Below, one piece after another: positions 34,198 to 44,016 of a stretch of 64,000 nucleotides of DNA; within the stretch, counting starts at the first letter, position 1, and every line of letters begins with the position of its first letter. The translations under genes were made by a program, and so were the position numbers. The notes beneath the pieces are model-generated. The model was not told the origin of the DNA and did not search any database. It was given only the letters and a program-made list of their open reading frames with translations. Source of the DNA: Shewanella sp. Isolate11 (lineage in GTDB: Bacteria; Pseudomonadota; Gammaproteobacteria; Enterobacterales; Shewanellaceae); the NCBI RefSeq assembly GCF_022398315.1, contig NZ_JAKEVF010000001.1, positions 848,644 to 912,643 on the forward strand. The letters run 5' to 3'.

Positions 34198-35411
34198 TGA
34201 GTCAGTCGAACAAAAAACCTGACGTTCAAAATGACTACTATGCACATGGTGAGTCAATGCGTAGCTACTTACGCTCGCTAATTTATGCCAAAGGCGCCAG
34301 TACCAAAGGTAAAGTGCATGTGCGTGACGCCATTGATGTTAAACGTACCATGACCTTAGTGGGCTTATGTTTACTGCCAGCGATTCTCTTTGGTATCTAT
34401 AACTTAGGACTACAGGCTCAGCTTGCCGTAGCTGGTGGCTTATCAACCCCAGATGCCTGGCAATTAGTGGCATTTAATGCCCTGACTGGCGGGATGACCG
34501 AGCAAACTAGCGGCTTGAGCCTGTTTGGTTATGGATTAAGTTTCTATCTACCGATTTACCTTACGGCACTGCTGGTCAGTCTGTTCTGGGAAGTGGTATT
34601 CGCCCGAGTGCGTCAGCAAGAGTTACATGAAGGCTTCTTCGTTACTGCATTGTTGTTTAGCGTGATTCTACCAGTTTCAACACCTTTATGGATTGTCGCA
34701 TTAGGGATCACCTTCGGCCTGATTATGGCGAAAGAGGTGTTTGGTGGTATGGGGTATAACTTCCTCAATCCTGCATTGGCAGGTTATGCCTTTATCTACT
34801 TTGCTTATCCCTCTAAAGTGGCTGAAATCAGTCAGTTTGTTGCCGTAGACGGCTTTTCCGGTGCAACCACATTAATGCAGACCGCTGCCGGTAAGATGAG
34901 CTTTGCAGACCAAAGTTGGTATCAGGTTTTCACCGACCCGCAGTGGTGGAATAGTTTCTACGGTTTTACTGTCGGTTCTATTGCTGAGACCAGCACTCTA
35001 GCGATTTTGATTGGTGGCAGTTTGTTATTGCTAACTCGTCTCGCCGATTGGCGCATTGTGTTCGGCGTTCTGCTAGGGATGATCATTACCGCATCTTTGT
35101 TCAATCTGATTGGTTCTAGCAAAAACGCGATGTTTGCAATGCCTTGGACCTGGCACCTTGTCAGTGGTGGCTTTGCATTTGGCATGATGTTCATGGCTAC
35201 TGATCCGGTAACCACTTCCTATACCCGTCAAGGTAAGATCATGTTCGGCCTGATGGTGGGCTTTATGACTGTGCTCATTCGTGTACTGAACCTGAAACTG
35301 GTTGAAGGGATCATGTTAGCGATTTTGTTTGCCAACCTTTGGGCACCTTTATTCGACTATGCTGTGGCTCGTCTTAATATGAAACGGAGACTGAAGCGCA
35401 ATGCCTTATAA
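34197..35411 (+). CDS. nqrB: Na+-NQR subunit B
   Basis: A 404-residue integral membrane subunit with about ten hydrophobic segments. The covalent FMN site is present: Thr in GFSGATTLMQ. NqrB forms the core of the sodium channel and carries riboflavin and FMN. The N-terminal cytoplasmic segment (RSYLRSLIYAKGASTKGKVHVRDAIDVKRTM) is typical. Start overlaps the nqrA stop (TAATG), so translation is coupled. Confidence 0.96.
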   Translation: MSQSNKKPDVQNDYYAHGESMRSYLRSLIYAKGASTKGKVHVRDAIDVKRTMTLVGLCLLPAILFGIYNLGLQAQLAVAGGLSTPDAWQLVAFNALTGGMTEQTSGLSLFGYGLSFYLPIYLTALLVSLFWEVVFARVRQQELHEGFFVTALLFSVILPVSTPLWIVALGITFGLIMAKEVFGGMGYNFLNPALAGYAFIYFAYPSKVAEISQFVAVDGFSGATTLMQTAAGKMSFADQSWYQVFTDPQWWNSFYGFTVGSIAETSTLAILIGGSLLLLTRLADWRIVFGVLLGMIITASLFNLIGSSKNAMFAMPWTWHLVSGGFAFGMMFMATDPVTTSYTRQGKIMFGLMVGFMTVLIRVLNLKLVEGIMLAILFANLWAPLFDYAVARLNMKRRLKRNAL

Positions 35412-35525
35412 ATCTCAACAGATGCTACAGGTGCAAACTGCAAGCCTTTGGTCATCGATAATCGAATCGTTTTATTTTCGACTTTCTAACCGCTTTATGC
35501 GCGTCGACATGGGAGATAAATCCTA

Positions 35526-36296
35526 ATGGCATTTAAGAAAGACACTGTTGTGGGGACCATGATCTTCACCATCATTCTCTGCTTATCCTGTTCATTTATG
35601 ATCACCGGAACCGCCGAGATATTAAAAGAGCGCAAGCTGGTTAAAAAGCGTGATGAACTCAAGCGCAATGTACTACTCGCCGCGGATATTGATTTAAGTG
35701 GCGATAAAGACTTTAGACAGATTTTTGAGACGTCAGTCTCGCCCTTGTTGATCGATATCGATAGCGGCGAAGTAGCGTCTACTGAAAATGTACTCGACTT
35801 TGATGATCGCATGGCGGCCATTAATCCCGAAACGTCAATTAAACCGAAAAAGGATACCGCCAAGATTAAGACCCGCGCCAACCAGGCTCGAGTGTTTAAG
35901 GTCTTGGATAAGGATGGCAAGTTACATGCTGTGGTGCTGCCAATTTATGGTAAAGGCTTATGGTCGATGATCTATGGCTTCGTGGCGGTACAGCCTGACT
36001 TTAATACCATTGAAAATGTGGTGTTCTATGAGCATGGAGAAACGCCAGGTATTGGCGATTTCCTTGATGATCCAGAGTGGACTAAGAAATTCAAAGGTAA
36101 GCAGCTTTTCGGTGATAAAGGTCATGTGTCATTTAGTATCGTTAAAGGTGGTGCGAAACCGGGTGATGTTCATGGTGTCGATGCGGTCAGTGGTGCAACC
36201 ATGACAGGGCGCGGTGTGCAACGAGCCATCCAGTTCTGGTTTGGCAGTGAAGGGTTCGAAACCTTCCTACACAAGCTAAAAGCAGCGGGGGTGTAA
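35526..36296 (+). CDS. nqrC: Na+-NQR subunit C
   Basis: A 256-residue subunit anchored by one N-terminal membrane segment ([20 protein letters not shown]). The FMN-binding domain has the attachment Thr in [13 protein letters not shown]. It passes electrons between NqrF/NqrD-E and NqrB. The 114-bp gap after nqrB is the largest within the operon and shows no terminator. Confidence 0.96.
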   Translation: MAFKKDTVVGTMIFTIILCLSCSFMITGTAEILKERKLVKKRDELKRNVLLAADIDLSGDKDFRQIFETSVSPLLIDIDSGEVASTENVLDFDDRMAAINPETSIKPKKDTAKIKTRANQARVFKVLDKDGKLHAVVLPIYGKGLWSMIYGFVAVQPDFNTIENVVFYEHGETPGIGDFLDDPEWTKKFKGKQLFGDKGHVSFSIVKGGAKPGDVHGVDAVSGATMTGRGVQRAIQFWFGSEGFETFLHKLKAAGV

Positions 36297-36297
36297 G

Positions 36298-36921
36298 ATG
36301 AGTAAAAGTATGACAGCAACTCGAGATATTCTGACCACGCCGATTTTTGCGAACAACCCAGTTGCGATGCAGGTATTGGGTGTATGTTCCGCATTGGCGG
36401 TCAGTAACTCAATGCAAACCGCATTGGTCATGACATTAGCTGTGACCTTTGTTCTGGTATTTTCTAACCTCTTTATTTCGCTGATCCGCAATTTTATTCC
36501 TAATAGTGTACGTATTATCGCGCAGATGACGGTAATTGCCTCTCTGGTGATTATTGTCGACATGATCTTGCAAGATGTCGCCTATGAATTATCGCGTCAA
36601 CTATCGGTATTTGTCAGTCTGATTATTACTAACTGTATCATTATGGGCCGTGCAGAAGCCTTCGCTATGAAGATGCCACCTCATCTAGCTGTGGTGGATG
36701 CGCTAGGTAACTCACTGGGTTATGGCGTGATTTTGCTTTCAGTTGCCTTTGTGCGTGAACTGCTTGGCAGCGGTACCTTGTTTGGCCATGACATCATTAC
36801 CACTGTGGCTAATGGTGGCTGGTACCTGAGCAACGAGATGTTTAAATTGGCACCGAGTGCCTTCTTCCTGATTGGCTTATTAATTTGGGCCATCAATGTT
36901 GTGCAGCGTAAGCGAGGATAA
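36298..36921 (+). CDS. nqrD: Na+-NQR subunit D
   Basis: 207 residues, six membrane segments. [17 protein letters not shown] and [18 protein letters not shown] are conserved; the Cys in TNCIIMGR is one ligand of the iron centre shared with NqrE. The gene begins one base after the nqrC stop. Confidence 0.96.
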   Translation: MSKSMTATRDILTTPIFANNPVAMQVLGVCSALAVSNSMQTALVMTLAVTFVLVFSNLFISLIRNFIPNSVRIIAQMTVIASLVIIVDMILQDVAYELSRQLSVFVSLIITNCIIMGRAEAFAMKMPPHLAVVDALGNSLGYGVILLSVAFVRELLGSGTLFGHDIITTVANGGWYLSNEMFKLAPSAFFLIGLLIWAINVVQRKRG

Positions 36922-36930
36922 GGAACGATT

Positions 36931-37539
36931 ATGGAACACTATATTAATCTTTTTATTCAAGCCGCTTTAATTGACAACATGGCGCTCACTTTCTTCCTCG
37001 GGATGTGTACCTTTCTGGCAGTATCGAAGAAAGTCTCAACCTCTTTAGGCTTAGGTATTGCAGTAATTGTTGTGATGGTGCTAGCGGTTCCTGTAAACCA
37101 ACTCATCTATGTCAATGTGTTAGCGCCAGGGGCCTTAGCTTGGGCGGGTTTTCCTGAGCTGGATTTAAGTTATCTGCAATTGATCACTTTTATCGGGGTG
37201 ATCGCGGCCTTAGTACAGATTTTGGAGATGTTCTTAGATAAGTACATTCCTAGCCTGTACCAAAGTTTAGGGATCTTCTTGCCGCTATTAACCGTTAACT
37301 GTGCGATTTTCGCTGGGGTGATTTTCATGGCGAACCGCGATTACAACCTAGGTGAGTCTGTGGTATTTGCTGCTGGCTCAGGTTTTGGCTGGGCTGTTGC
37401 GATTGTGATGCTGGCGGGGCTGCGTGAGCGAATGAAGTTTCATGCTATTCCTGCAGGTCTGCAGGGCATAGGTATTACTTTCATTACTACGGGCTTGATG
37501 GCTTTGGGCTTTATGTCTTTCTCTGGGATTTCGTTTTAA
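36931..37539 (+). CDS. nqrE: Na+-NQR subunit E
   Basis: 202 residues, six membrane segments. [19 protein letters not shown] and [19 protein letters not shown] carry the two conserved Cys that complete the iron site with NqrD. It is the inverted-topology partner of NqrD. Ribosome site AAGGAA, 9 bp after nqrD. Confidence 0.96.
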   Translation: MEHYINLFIQAALIDNMALTFFLGMCTFLAVSKKVSTSLGLGIAVIVVMVLAVPVNQLIYVNVLAPGALAWAGFPELDLSYLQLITFIGVIAALVQILEMFLDKYIPSLYQSLGIFLPLLTVNCAIFAGVIFMANRDYNLGESVVFAAGSGFGWAVAIVMLAGLRERMKFHAIPAGLQGIGITFITTGLMALGFMSFSGISF

Positions 37540-37589
37540 GTAGCGCGATATCTACTTAATTCAAATGCATTAAAGAAAAGGGTAATTAG

Positions 37590-38807
37590 ATGGAAATGGC
37601 AATAGGCATAGGCATGTTCACCATAGTGGTGTGTGTGCTGGTTATGGTGATTCTCCTGGCCAAAAGCAAATTGGTCATCAATGGTGATGTCAGAATTAAC
37701 ATTAATGAAGATGACGAGAAGAGCATCACCACCGCAGCGGGCGATAAGCTATTAGGCGCATTAGCCGGCAAAAATATCTTTATTCCATCGGCATGCGGCG
37801 GTGGCGGAACTTGTGGTCAATGTCGGGTTAAAGTGAAGTCGGGCGGTGGCGATATTCTGCCAACTGAGCGTGATCATATTAATAAGAAAGAGGCTAAAGA
37901 AGGTTGTCGTCTTGCGTGCCAAGTGGCGGTGAAAACTGACATGGAGCTTGAGTTGGAAGAAGAGATCTTCGGCGTTAAGAAATGGCAATGTGAGGTGATT
38001 TCTAACGATAATCAGGCAACATTTATTAAAGAGTTACTGCTTAAATTGCCTGAAGGTGAAGACGTTAAGTTTAAAGCCGGTGGTTATATTCAGATTGAAG
38101 CCCCAGCCCATGAAGTGAAATACAGTGATTTCGATATTCCTGCTGAGTATCGTGATGATTGGGAGAAATACGGCCTATTCGACATTGTGTCGACGGTTAA
38201 CGAAGATGTATTACGTGCTTACTCGATGGCGAACTATCCTGACGAGAAAGGCCGCATCATGCTTAACGTGCGTATTGCAACGCCACCAGAAGAGGGGCTG
38301 CCTCCAGGTAAGATGTCATCTTACATCTTTAACCTCAAAGCTGGAGATAAGGTGACGATTTCGGGACCTTTCGGTGAGTTCTTTGTTAAAGAGACCGATG
38401 CCGAAATGGTGTTTATCGGCGGTGGTGCAGGTATGGCACCGATGCGCTCACATATCTTTAATCAGCTTAAGTCTGAAAAGACTAAGCGTAAGATGAGCTT
38501 CTGGTACGGTGCACGTTCTCGTCGCGAAATTTTCTATCAAGAAGACTTCGATACGTTAGCCGAGCAAAATGAAAACTTTGAATGGCATGTGGCGTTATCG
38601 GATCCATTGCCAGAAGATAATTGGGATGGGTACACCGGCTTTATTCACAATGTGATTTATGAGAGCTATCTTAAAAATCATAAGGCGCCGGAAGATTGTG
38701 AGTTCTACATGTGTGGCCCTCCAATCATGAACTCATCGGTGATCGCTATGCTCGAAAGCTTAGGGGTTGAACAAGAGAATATCTTGCTCGATGACTTTGG
38801 CGATTAA
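37590..38807 (+). CDS. nqrF: Na+-NQR subunit F, NADH-oxidising
   Basis: A 405-residue subunit: one N-terminal membrane segment ([19 protein letters not shown]), a 2Fe-2S ferredoxin domain with [10 protein letters not shown] and the fourth Cys in KEGCRLAC, then an FAD/NAD(P)H reductase module (RAYSMANYP for [17 protein letters not shown] and CEFYMCGPP for NADH). It takes electrons from NADH and passes them into the pump. Last gene of the operon, followed by a terminator. Confidence 0.97.
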   Translation: MEMAIGIGMFTIVVCVLVMVILLAKSKLVINGDVRININEDDEKSITTAAGDKLLGALAGKNIFIPSACGGGGTCGQCRVKVKSGGGDILPTERDHINKKEAKEGCRLACQVAVKTDMELELEEEIFGVKKWQCEVISNDNQATFIKELLLKLPEGEDVKFKAGGYIQIEAPAHEVKYSDFDIPAEYRDDWEKYGLFDIVSTVNEDVLRAYSMANYPDEKGRIMLNVRIATPPEEGLPPGKMSSYIFNLKAGDKVTISGPFGEFFVKETDAEMVFIGGGAGMAPMRSHIFNQLKSEKTKRKMSFWYGARSRREIFYQEDFDTLAEQNENFEWHVALSDPLPEDNWDGYTGFIHNVIYESYLKNHKAPEDCEFYMCGPPIMNSSVIAMLESLGVEQENILLDDFGD

Positions 38808-38829
38808 GCTTTGATTTAATCCTAAGACT

Positions 38830-38857
38830 AAAAACGCAGCCAATGGCTGCGTTTTTT
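38830..38857 (+). terminator. Rho-independent terminator of the nqr operon
   Basis: The stem AACGCAGCC / GGCTGCGTT with a 3-nt loop is followed by T6. Confidence 0.9.
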
Positions 38858-38955
38858 ATTGCCGCTGTATGCCAAAGCTGTTGATCCACATCATGGAGTC
38901 GTAGCTGTCTGCCTTCTATAGTATTTGTTATCTAAAGGTTAACAAAACGAGCAGC

Positions 38956-39765
38956 ATGAGCCAGTATTCAAATCACTTTTATAAGAGCGGAAACCAAAGT
39001 CATAACCTAAGCGACAGCGGGGCTAGCCAATCGATAAATACTTATACTATTTCGGCACGAGGTAAGGCCGATCATCAGTCGGTGATGAAGTTTCTCAGGC
39101 ACAACTTTGCGGCAGTGCCACTCAAGCAAGTTGAGAGCATATTTGGTTTTGTCGAGCGGTCGACCCTTTACGGGGGGCGGTTTTATCTGATACGTCAGTT
39201 ATCAGACCGAGATGTCGGCTTACTGGCTGATAATGGCATAGGTGTTCGAATTCCATTAACTAATCACTTTGCTACTCAGGCAGAATTTGATGCGAATCGG
39301 CCTCTACTCGCCAAATACCATCATCCTCGTAACTCCATTATTTGTACCAATGATGATTTAGCTTATTGGATTAAACAGGAGTATCCCGATTACGACATCG
39401 AAGCCAGTGTGATTAAGAATCTGACTAAAACAGAGCAGATTGAGCAGGCCTTGTCTTTGTATGACACTGTTGTGCTGCCTATGGTGCTTAATGATAATGA
39501 GGCTTTGCTATCCGCGCTGCCAGATAAACAGCGGATTCGTTTATTTGCCAATGCGGGATGTGCCTACACCTGTCCGGCTCGGATCTGTTACAAATCCATC
39601 TCTAAGTTTAATAAAGGCGAGGGCGGTGAGTTTAAATGTTCTCAAGATCTTAAACACAGAGAGATGCAGGGCATGGTCGATTTTGATCTACAGCGTTTGA
39701 GTGATTTAGGTTTTCACAAATTTAAGCTGTTAAGGGCAAGAGTTGGGCAACAGACTGGCTATTAA
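38956..39765 (+). CDS. Protein of unknown function with C-x3-C-x4-C motif
   Basis: A 269-residue cytoplasmic protein that I cannot name. The middle is an alpha/beta succession (YGGRFYLIRQLSDRDVGLLADNGIGVRIPLTNHF, then NSIICTNDDLAYWIKQEYPDYDIEASVIKNL, then YDTVVLPMVLNDN) like a TIM-barrel-type fold. Near the C-terminus, LFANAGCAYTCPARICYKSISKFNKG and a later Cys (EFKCSQDL) form a cluster that recalls the iron-sulfur-binding end of U32 peptidase-like proteins such as UbiU/UbiV. An Fe-S cluster or zinc site is a guess. Monocistronic, downstream of nqr, convergent with the haemoglobin gene. Confidence 0.6.
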   Translation: MSQYSNHFYKSGNQSHNLSDSGASQSINTYTISARGKADHQSVMKFLRHNFAAVPLKQVESIFGFVERSTLYGGRFYLIRQLSDRDVGLLADNGIGVRIPLTNHFATQAEFDANRPLLAKYHHPRNSIICTNDDLAYWIKQEYPDYDIEASVIKNLTKTEQIEQALSLYDTVVLPMVLNDNEALLSALPDKQRIRLFANAGCAYTCPARICYKSISKFNKGEGGEFKCSQDLKHREMQGMVDFDLQRLSDLGFHKFKLLRARVGQQTGY

Positions 39766-39771
39766 GGATAA

Positions 39772-39807
39772 ATTCGATAACCCTACTGCAGTTAAAGGTT
39801 ATCGAAT
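39772..39807. terminator. Inverted repeat between convergent genes
   Basis: ATTCGATAACC / GGTTATCGAAT forms an 11-bp perfect stem with a 14-nt loop, 7 bp after one stop and 11 bp before the other. No U-run follows, so its terminator role is tentative. Confidence 0.45.
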
Positions 39808-39817
39808 GGAGTAGAGG

Positions 39818-40180
39818 TTATTGGCCGACAATCTCTTCTTTTAACGAATAAGCTGCCATCAGTAACTCTTGTTGCTCCTTCTGGCCGACATCATTTTTAT
39901 TGAGAGCCAATAAAATATCATCGAGCACAGCCACATATTCTCGCTCATTGATATTCATCCCACGGTGGGTATCGACCATGTTTTTACCGGTATAAGCTTG
40001 CGGCCCGCCTGTTGCCATACACAAAAACTCAGTGACTTTTTGGATCACTCGTTCTCGATTAGAATCGATATAACGGCTGGCGATTAGGGGGTTGACGGCA
40101 TGGGTGTCGAAAATATCCGCAGCAATGTGGGCTATGTTTGACTCGCCACCGAGGCGATCATAAAGACTTTTTTCACTCAT
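39818..40180 (-). CDS. glbN: Group 1 truncated haemoglobin
   Basis: A 120-residue 2-on-2 globin: [20 protein letters not shown] (helix A/B start), [24 protein letters not shown] with the proximal His in THRGM and the Gly-Gly turn in ATGGP, all typical of group 1. These proteins bind O2 or NO and are linked to NO detoxification or oxygen handling. Cytoplasmic. Monocistronic. Confidence 0.92.
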   Translation of the reverse strand: MSEKSLYDRLGGESNIAHIAADIFDTHAVNPLIASRYIDSNRERVIQKVTEFLCMATGGPQAYTGKNMVDTHRGMNINEREYVAVLDDILLALNKNDVGQKEQQELLMAAYSLKEEIVGQ

Positions 40181-40481
40181 AGTGTACCTCTTCTATTTTC
40201 ATTTTAAGAAGCTTCCACTTCGAAATTAACATTGCTAAGTGTAGCGGCTGGCATGGAGAACATGAGGTTTTAAGGCGAGAAAACGATGAATTGCTTCAAG
40301 AGTCTGTCAATGGATAGCGCTTTACTTATTGAAGGTCAATAAACCTGACGATAACAGGCCCAAAAGAAAAGTGATTAAAACTCGTCTAAAACACGGCTTG
40401 GTAGAGGCCGCGTGTTAGATGATGATCTTTTGGATTAAGACCAATTCAGCTAGCTGACTCCGCGGCTTAATTTTAGCTAAA

Positions 40482-40520
40482 AGATTTAGCTGGCAGATTT
40501 AACTAGCAGATTTAACTAAA
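40482..40520. repeat. Three tandem 13-bp repeats
   Basis: AGATTTAGCTGGC, AGATTTAACTAGC and AGATTTAACTAAA follow each other directly and run into the stop region of the ABM gene. The remainder of the gap 40181-40481 shows no gene I can support. Confidence 0.75.
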
Positions 40521-40862
40521 TATGGGCGCGTCGTATTGTTCGCCTTCATCAGAGTAAGCGGTGACGATGGCATCTTCGACTAGACCATCTGCAGCTGCGA
40601 CTTGAGTCTCGAAAAACTGCTGAATTTGTTGACGTCGACCATGAGCTGCCCAGCTTTGTGCATCAGCCCAAATCTCGTTAAACACAATAGGATAATCATT
40701 ACGAGTTGCACTTGGATGGTCGATTTGTCGAGTGACAATATATTGCATACAGCCTTGCTCTCGCAGCGAGTCTGGTTCCAGTGCTTTTAATACTTCAAAT
40801 AATTCGGCTTGCTTACCGGCTTTAGGGCGGAATTGCGCGATAACAAAAATACGTGTCGACAT
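40512..40862 (-). CDS. ABM-domain (YgiN-like) monooxygenase
   Basis: A 116-residue antibiotic-biosynthesis-monooxygenase-type protein: IFVIAQFRPKAGKQAELFEVLKALEPDSLREQGCMQYIVTRQI and FNEIWADAQSWAAHGRRQQIQQFFE are the family strands and helix. It forms dimeric ferredoxin-like barrels that oxidise quinols or aromatic compounds without a cofactor. Substrate unknown. Divergent from the Crp-like gene, 213 bp apart. Confidence 0.85.
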   Translation of the reverse strand: MSTRIFVIAQFRPKAGKQAELFEVLKALEPDSLREQGCMQYIVTRQIDHPSATRNDYPIVFNEIWADAQSWAAHGRRQQIQQFFETQVAAADGLVEDAIVTAYSDEGEQYDAPIFS

Positions 40863-41075
40863 GTTTTATACCTTTTAACCAAAAAAAGCATTGTAAACCA
40901 ATAATCCCAAAAGAGGTTGCAAACTCGGTGTCTGAATCTCCCTTATCGCCATGAATTAATGAGTTTCGTCTAATAGTGCCGCTTTTTAAAATTAATTAGC
41001 TTGGGCACCGGATGGGCAAATGTTAAAGTTGGCACCAGTTCATCTGTATTCTCTGATAGCTAGGCGAGTCCTATT

Positions 41076-41642
41076 GTGAGTCAAATTACGCCCTTGATTG
41101 ATTTTCTAACTCAGCTTGGTTTAAACCAAGATGCACTTGGTGTCGTGCGCGAGAACGCTAAACGGCTTCATGGTGTTGCAGGTGATATTTTGTTGCATCA
41201 GGGGCAAGTACAGCAGTATGGCTACTTTATTCAATCGGGTATCTTAAAAGCCTGCCATTACGCCGATAAAGGTACTTCGCTGGTTAAAGAATATTACTTC
41301 GAAGGTGAATGGTGTTTTCTATATGGTAGCTGGCTTACCCAAGAGCCTGCGCAATATCAAATGGAAGTGTTGCAAGCCGCTCAGTTGATCCGGCTGCCTT
41401 TGTCATTATTAGACCGCCCAGAATGGCTGCAAGTGAAACTGGTACTGATCAGTCAACAGCTCATTTATAAAGAGCAGAAAGAGGCGTTTTTTCTGCTGAA
41501 CACACCAGAGCAGCGATACCGTTATCTACTTGAGCACAGAGCAAACTGGCTGACTCAGCTTAACAGCTTGCAAGTGGCTAGTTATATTGGGATTAGTCCA
41601 GTCAGCCTATCTAGGCTGAAAGCACGTATTGGCTCGAACTGA
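41076..41642 (+). CDS. Crp/Fnr family transcriptional regulator
   Basis: 188 residues from GTG 41076. A cyclic-nucleotide-binding-like beta barrel (GDILLHQGQVQQYGYFIQSGILKACHYADKGTSLVKEYYFEGEWCFLYGSWLTQ) and a C-terminal helical region ending in a short HTH (LQVASYIGISPVSLSRLKARIG). The barrel lacks the cAMP-binding Arg/Ser motif of Crp, and there is no Fnr-type Cys set, so the ligand is unknown. May control the divergent ABM gene. Confidence 0.85.
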   Translation: MSQITPLIDFLTQLGLNQDALGVVRENAKRLHGVAGDILLHQGQVQQYGYFIQSGILKACHYADKGTSLVKEYYFEGEWCFLYGSWLTQEPAQYQMEVLQAAQLIRLPLSLLDRPEWLQVKLVLISQQLIYKEQKEAFFLLNTPEQRYRYLLEHRANWLTQLNSLQVASYIGISPVSLSRLKARIGSN

Positions 41643-41770
41643 GTTGATAAGCGATAATCTCACCGAGATGGACGTTTCGTGATCCACTTCTCATCATCGG
41701 CTTAACCTAAGTTAATGCAACCTTACTAGCTTGCCTGCATCATAGCGTCACTTTCCGATAGAGGTGACCT

Positions 41771-42283
41771 ATGTCCGCATTTATGCTTTCGCAACTGCTT
41801 ATTACGGTTGCGATTATTTTTGATTTAATCTCATTTCAATTTAAACAGAAGCGCTTTATTGTCGCCTGTTTAGCTGTCTCTTGCGTGTTGAGTAGCACGC
41901 ATTTTGTCTTGTTAGAGCAGTGGACGGCAGCGGCATTAATGATGATGGCGGCGATACGTTATTTTGTCACTATCTTTAGCCACGATAAACGGCTGTTAGT
42001 GCTGTTTCTCAGCCTCAACAGTGTGTTGACTTACATTACCTTTGCGGGAGTCTTGAGCTTGGTAAGCTTTGCAGGCAGTACAATGCAAACCTTAGCGACT
42101 TTTTGTAAAACTGATCAATTACTTAGACAGTTGATGATTATTGGTACCAGTATCTGGCTACTCAATAACTTATTGGTGGGATCACCTATGGCAGCCTTGA
42201 TGGAGTTTGCCTTTATCTGCAGTAATTTAGTGGGGTACTACCGCTACTATGGGGTGACACTCAAATTGCAAAAAGTCAGTTAA
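41771..42283 (+). CDS. YgjV-like inner-membrane protein
   Basis: A 170-residue protein with about five hydrophobic segments (5-20, 30-48, 52-70, 76-98, 118-150). It resembles E. coli YgjV in layout and in motifs such as a central AAIRYFVT and the C-terminal SPMAALMEFAFICSNLVGYYRYYG. No function is assigned to this family. Monocistronic, with a bidirectional terminator behind it. Confidence 0.75.
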   Translation: MSAFMLSQLLITVAIIFDLISFQFKQKRFIVACLAVSCVLSSTHFVLLEQWTAAALMMMAAIRYFVTIFSHDKRLLVLFLSLNSVLTYITFAGVLSLVSFAGSTMQTLATFCKTDQLLRQLMIIGTSIWLLNNLLVGSPMAALMEFAFICSNLVGYYRYYGVTLKLQKVS

Positions 42284-42330
42284 ATGGCCACGGTCTCGTG
42301 TCATGGTGATATAGATTGAACGGTAAAAAT

Positions 42331-42361
42331 AATAAGGCTCAGCTAAATGCTGAGCCTTATT
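42331..42361. terminator. Bidirectional terminator between convergent genes
   Basis: AATAAGGCTCAGC / GCTGAGCCTTATT is a perfect 13-bp stem with a 5-nt loop, between the YgjV-like and DUF3300 genes. Confidence 0.8.
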
Positions 42362-42380
42362 GCTTAAAACGAATGATAGT

Positions 42381-43877
42381 CTAATGTTCTCTTTGTTTAT
42401 TACGTCCTTGGCTGTTCTGCCTTTGATTATTACTCGTATGTCTTACTGAGTTGGTTCTGGTTGAGCTATTTCTGACTGAGCTATTTCGGGTGACGTTATG
42501 TTGCTCTCTAACTTGCTTTGTTTTGTTTGGCAGATAGCTTGGGTTTGACTGAATCGCTTTGTTCGACCTATCTATCTGAGCTCGTTGTTCTTTTTGGTAG
42601 TGCTGAGAACGATGTTGAGCTGGCTTTGATTGCCAATTTTTCGTTTGAGATTGATGGGCATTAATCACTTTAGTTGATGCTCTATTGTTTTGTCGCTGAA
42701 GCTGCTTATTGATTCGCTCAGCACGTTGCGCTTTGTTGCTGTGCTTGTTATTAGCAGTCCTGTCGTTACGCAGTTTATCGCTGTTATTGCTTTGTGCCTT
42801 AGAACGATTTTGCAATTTAGGCTGATCATGTAGTCTAGCGGTTAACTCTGCATGTTTACGTCTTTGTTGCTTCGAGCTGTGTTGATCTTTTGCCATATTT
42901 TTAGGCGAGTTAGCTCTCGATATAGAGCTTTTAGCACCGTTTACCATAGGGGGGGGGGTTACCATTTTGCGCTGCTGTTTCTCATGCATCAAGCTAGGTC
43001 TATGACTGTTGTAACGCTGTTTAACTACCTTGGTACGGTAAGCCACGCCCCGTCTATGATGAGGTTTGTGGGTCCAACGCTGGGCACCATAACTCGAAAC
43101 GATACGGGTATGTGAACGATAGTGGTTCGAATGTCTATGTTGAGTCACTATGATGTGACGGTCATGCCAGCGAAACGCGCTAAAGTAATAGTTGAACCCG
43201 ATACGAATGCCGCTGCTCCAGAAAAACAGACTACTGCCATGGTGAGAAAAACCGACACTGACATAAGAAGGTGAATCCCAATATACCGGCGGATAGTTGT
43301 ACCAGCGCCAGCTACCGTAAACGACACGAGGATCATACACGGGCACATACACCACCTGAGTTTGTATTGGTTCAATGATGATTTCATTATTCACCTTAGT
43401 AACACGCATCTTGTCCATGTTAGCTAAGCTATCTGCAGCATCGGCTTGTTGCCTCAAAGTTTGGATACTGGCTAGTACTTGCGCCTCATTTTGCAAGAAG
43501 GCATCACCCAGCTTTTGGGTCCAGTCAAGGTCTTTACTTAGGGTTTCCAGTACTTCAGGGAAGCCGACTAGGGCGATGACACTGGGATCCCAATCTTGAT
43601 CTTCGGCAAGGTTTACCGCGTCGGTTGCCGATAGCGAGGCATGTTGTTTACGCCAGCGGTTTGCCTGGACTAACTCAATAGGATAAGTCGATGCAATTAA
43701 GATGTGAGTCAGTAGGCTATCGGGATAAAGCGCAATAGGGGCAAGAATCTGTGCCAGTTCAGGTTCGCTGAACATCGCTTCATTTGATTTGTCATTTGCT
43801 GCCAGTAAATTAGGGCTATAGAGTGATGCTGACAGGGCCAAGACTAGGGTGGCCACCCATAATTTTATGCTGTTCAT
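42381..43877 (-). CDS. DUF3300 exported protein with low-complexity tail and C10 tract
   Basis: 498 residues from ATG 43877 (GGAG 7 bp upstream); the frame is open 13 codons further. The signal peptide is MNSIKLWVATLVLALSASLYSPNLLA. The DUF3300 domain spans about 30-220 (LAQILAPIALYPDSLLTHILIASTYPIELVQANRW, YVPVYDPRVVYGSW). The last 180 residues are rich in Asn, Gln, Arg, His and Ser and look disordered. A run of ten C bases (42949-42958, coding strand) encodes TPPP at 307-310. Function of the family is unknown; location is periplasmic or surface. A regulator operator at 43932-43948 lies just upstream. Confidence 0.87.
   Translation of the reverse strand: MNSIKLWVATLVLALSASLYSPNLLAANDKSNEAMFSEPELAQILAPIALYPDSLLTHILIASTYPIELVQANRWRKQHASLSATDAVNLAEDQDWDPSVIALVGFPEVLETLSKDLDWTQKLGDAFLQNEAQVLASIQTLRQQADAADSLANMDKMRVTKVNNEIIIEPIQTQVVYVPVYDPRVVYGSWRWYNYPPVYWDSPSYVSVGFSHHGSSLFFWSSGIRIGFNYYFSAFRWHDRHIIVTQHRHSNHYRSHTRIVSSYGAQRWTHKPHHRRGVAYRTKVVKQRYNSHRPSLMHEKQQRKMVTPPPMVNGAKSSISRANSPKNMAKDQHSSKQQRRKHAELTARLHDQPKLQNRSKAQSNNSDKLRNDRTANNKHSNKAQRAERINKQLQRQNNRASTKVINAHQSQTKNWQSKPAQHRSQHYQKEQRAQIDRSNKAIQSNPSYLPNKTKQVREQHNVTRNSSVRNSSTRTNSVRHTSNNQRQNSQGRNKQREH
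42949..42958 (-). repeat. Homopolymeric C10 tract inside the DUF3300 gene
   Basis: Ten consecutive G on the plus strand, read as ACC-CCC-CCC-CCT in the gene. Tracts of this length are prone to slippage; loss or gain of one base would frameshift the low-complexity tail. Confidence 0.85.
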
Positions 43878-43931
43878 ATCGTCTCCAAGTATCAGTTTTC
43901 CATGATTTAGCCTCATGTTAAATAACTGAAG

Positions 43932-43948
43932 ATGAACGTAAGCTGAAA
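43932..43948 (-). promoter_or_regulatory. Direct-repeat operator (site A) before the DUF3300 gene
   Basis: On the minus strand TTTCA-GCTTAC-GTTCA, two half-sites on an 11-bp period, 54 bp before the start codon. The wider word TGAAGATGAACGTAAGCTGAA is shared, with two changes, with site B at 46790. Confidence 0.6.
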
Positions 43949-44016
43949 GTTAGGGGGACGCTAACCAAACCATTTTTTAACTAATGCTCGACGCTAATTT
44001 TAGGTCGACACTATTT

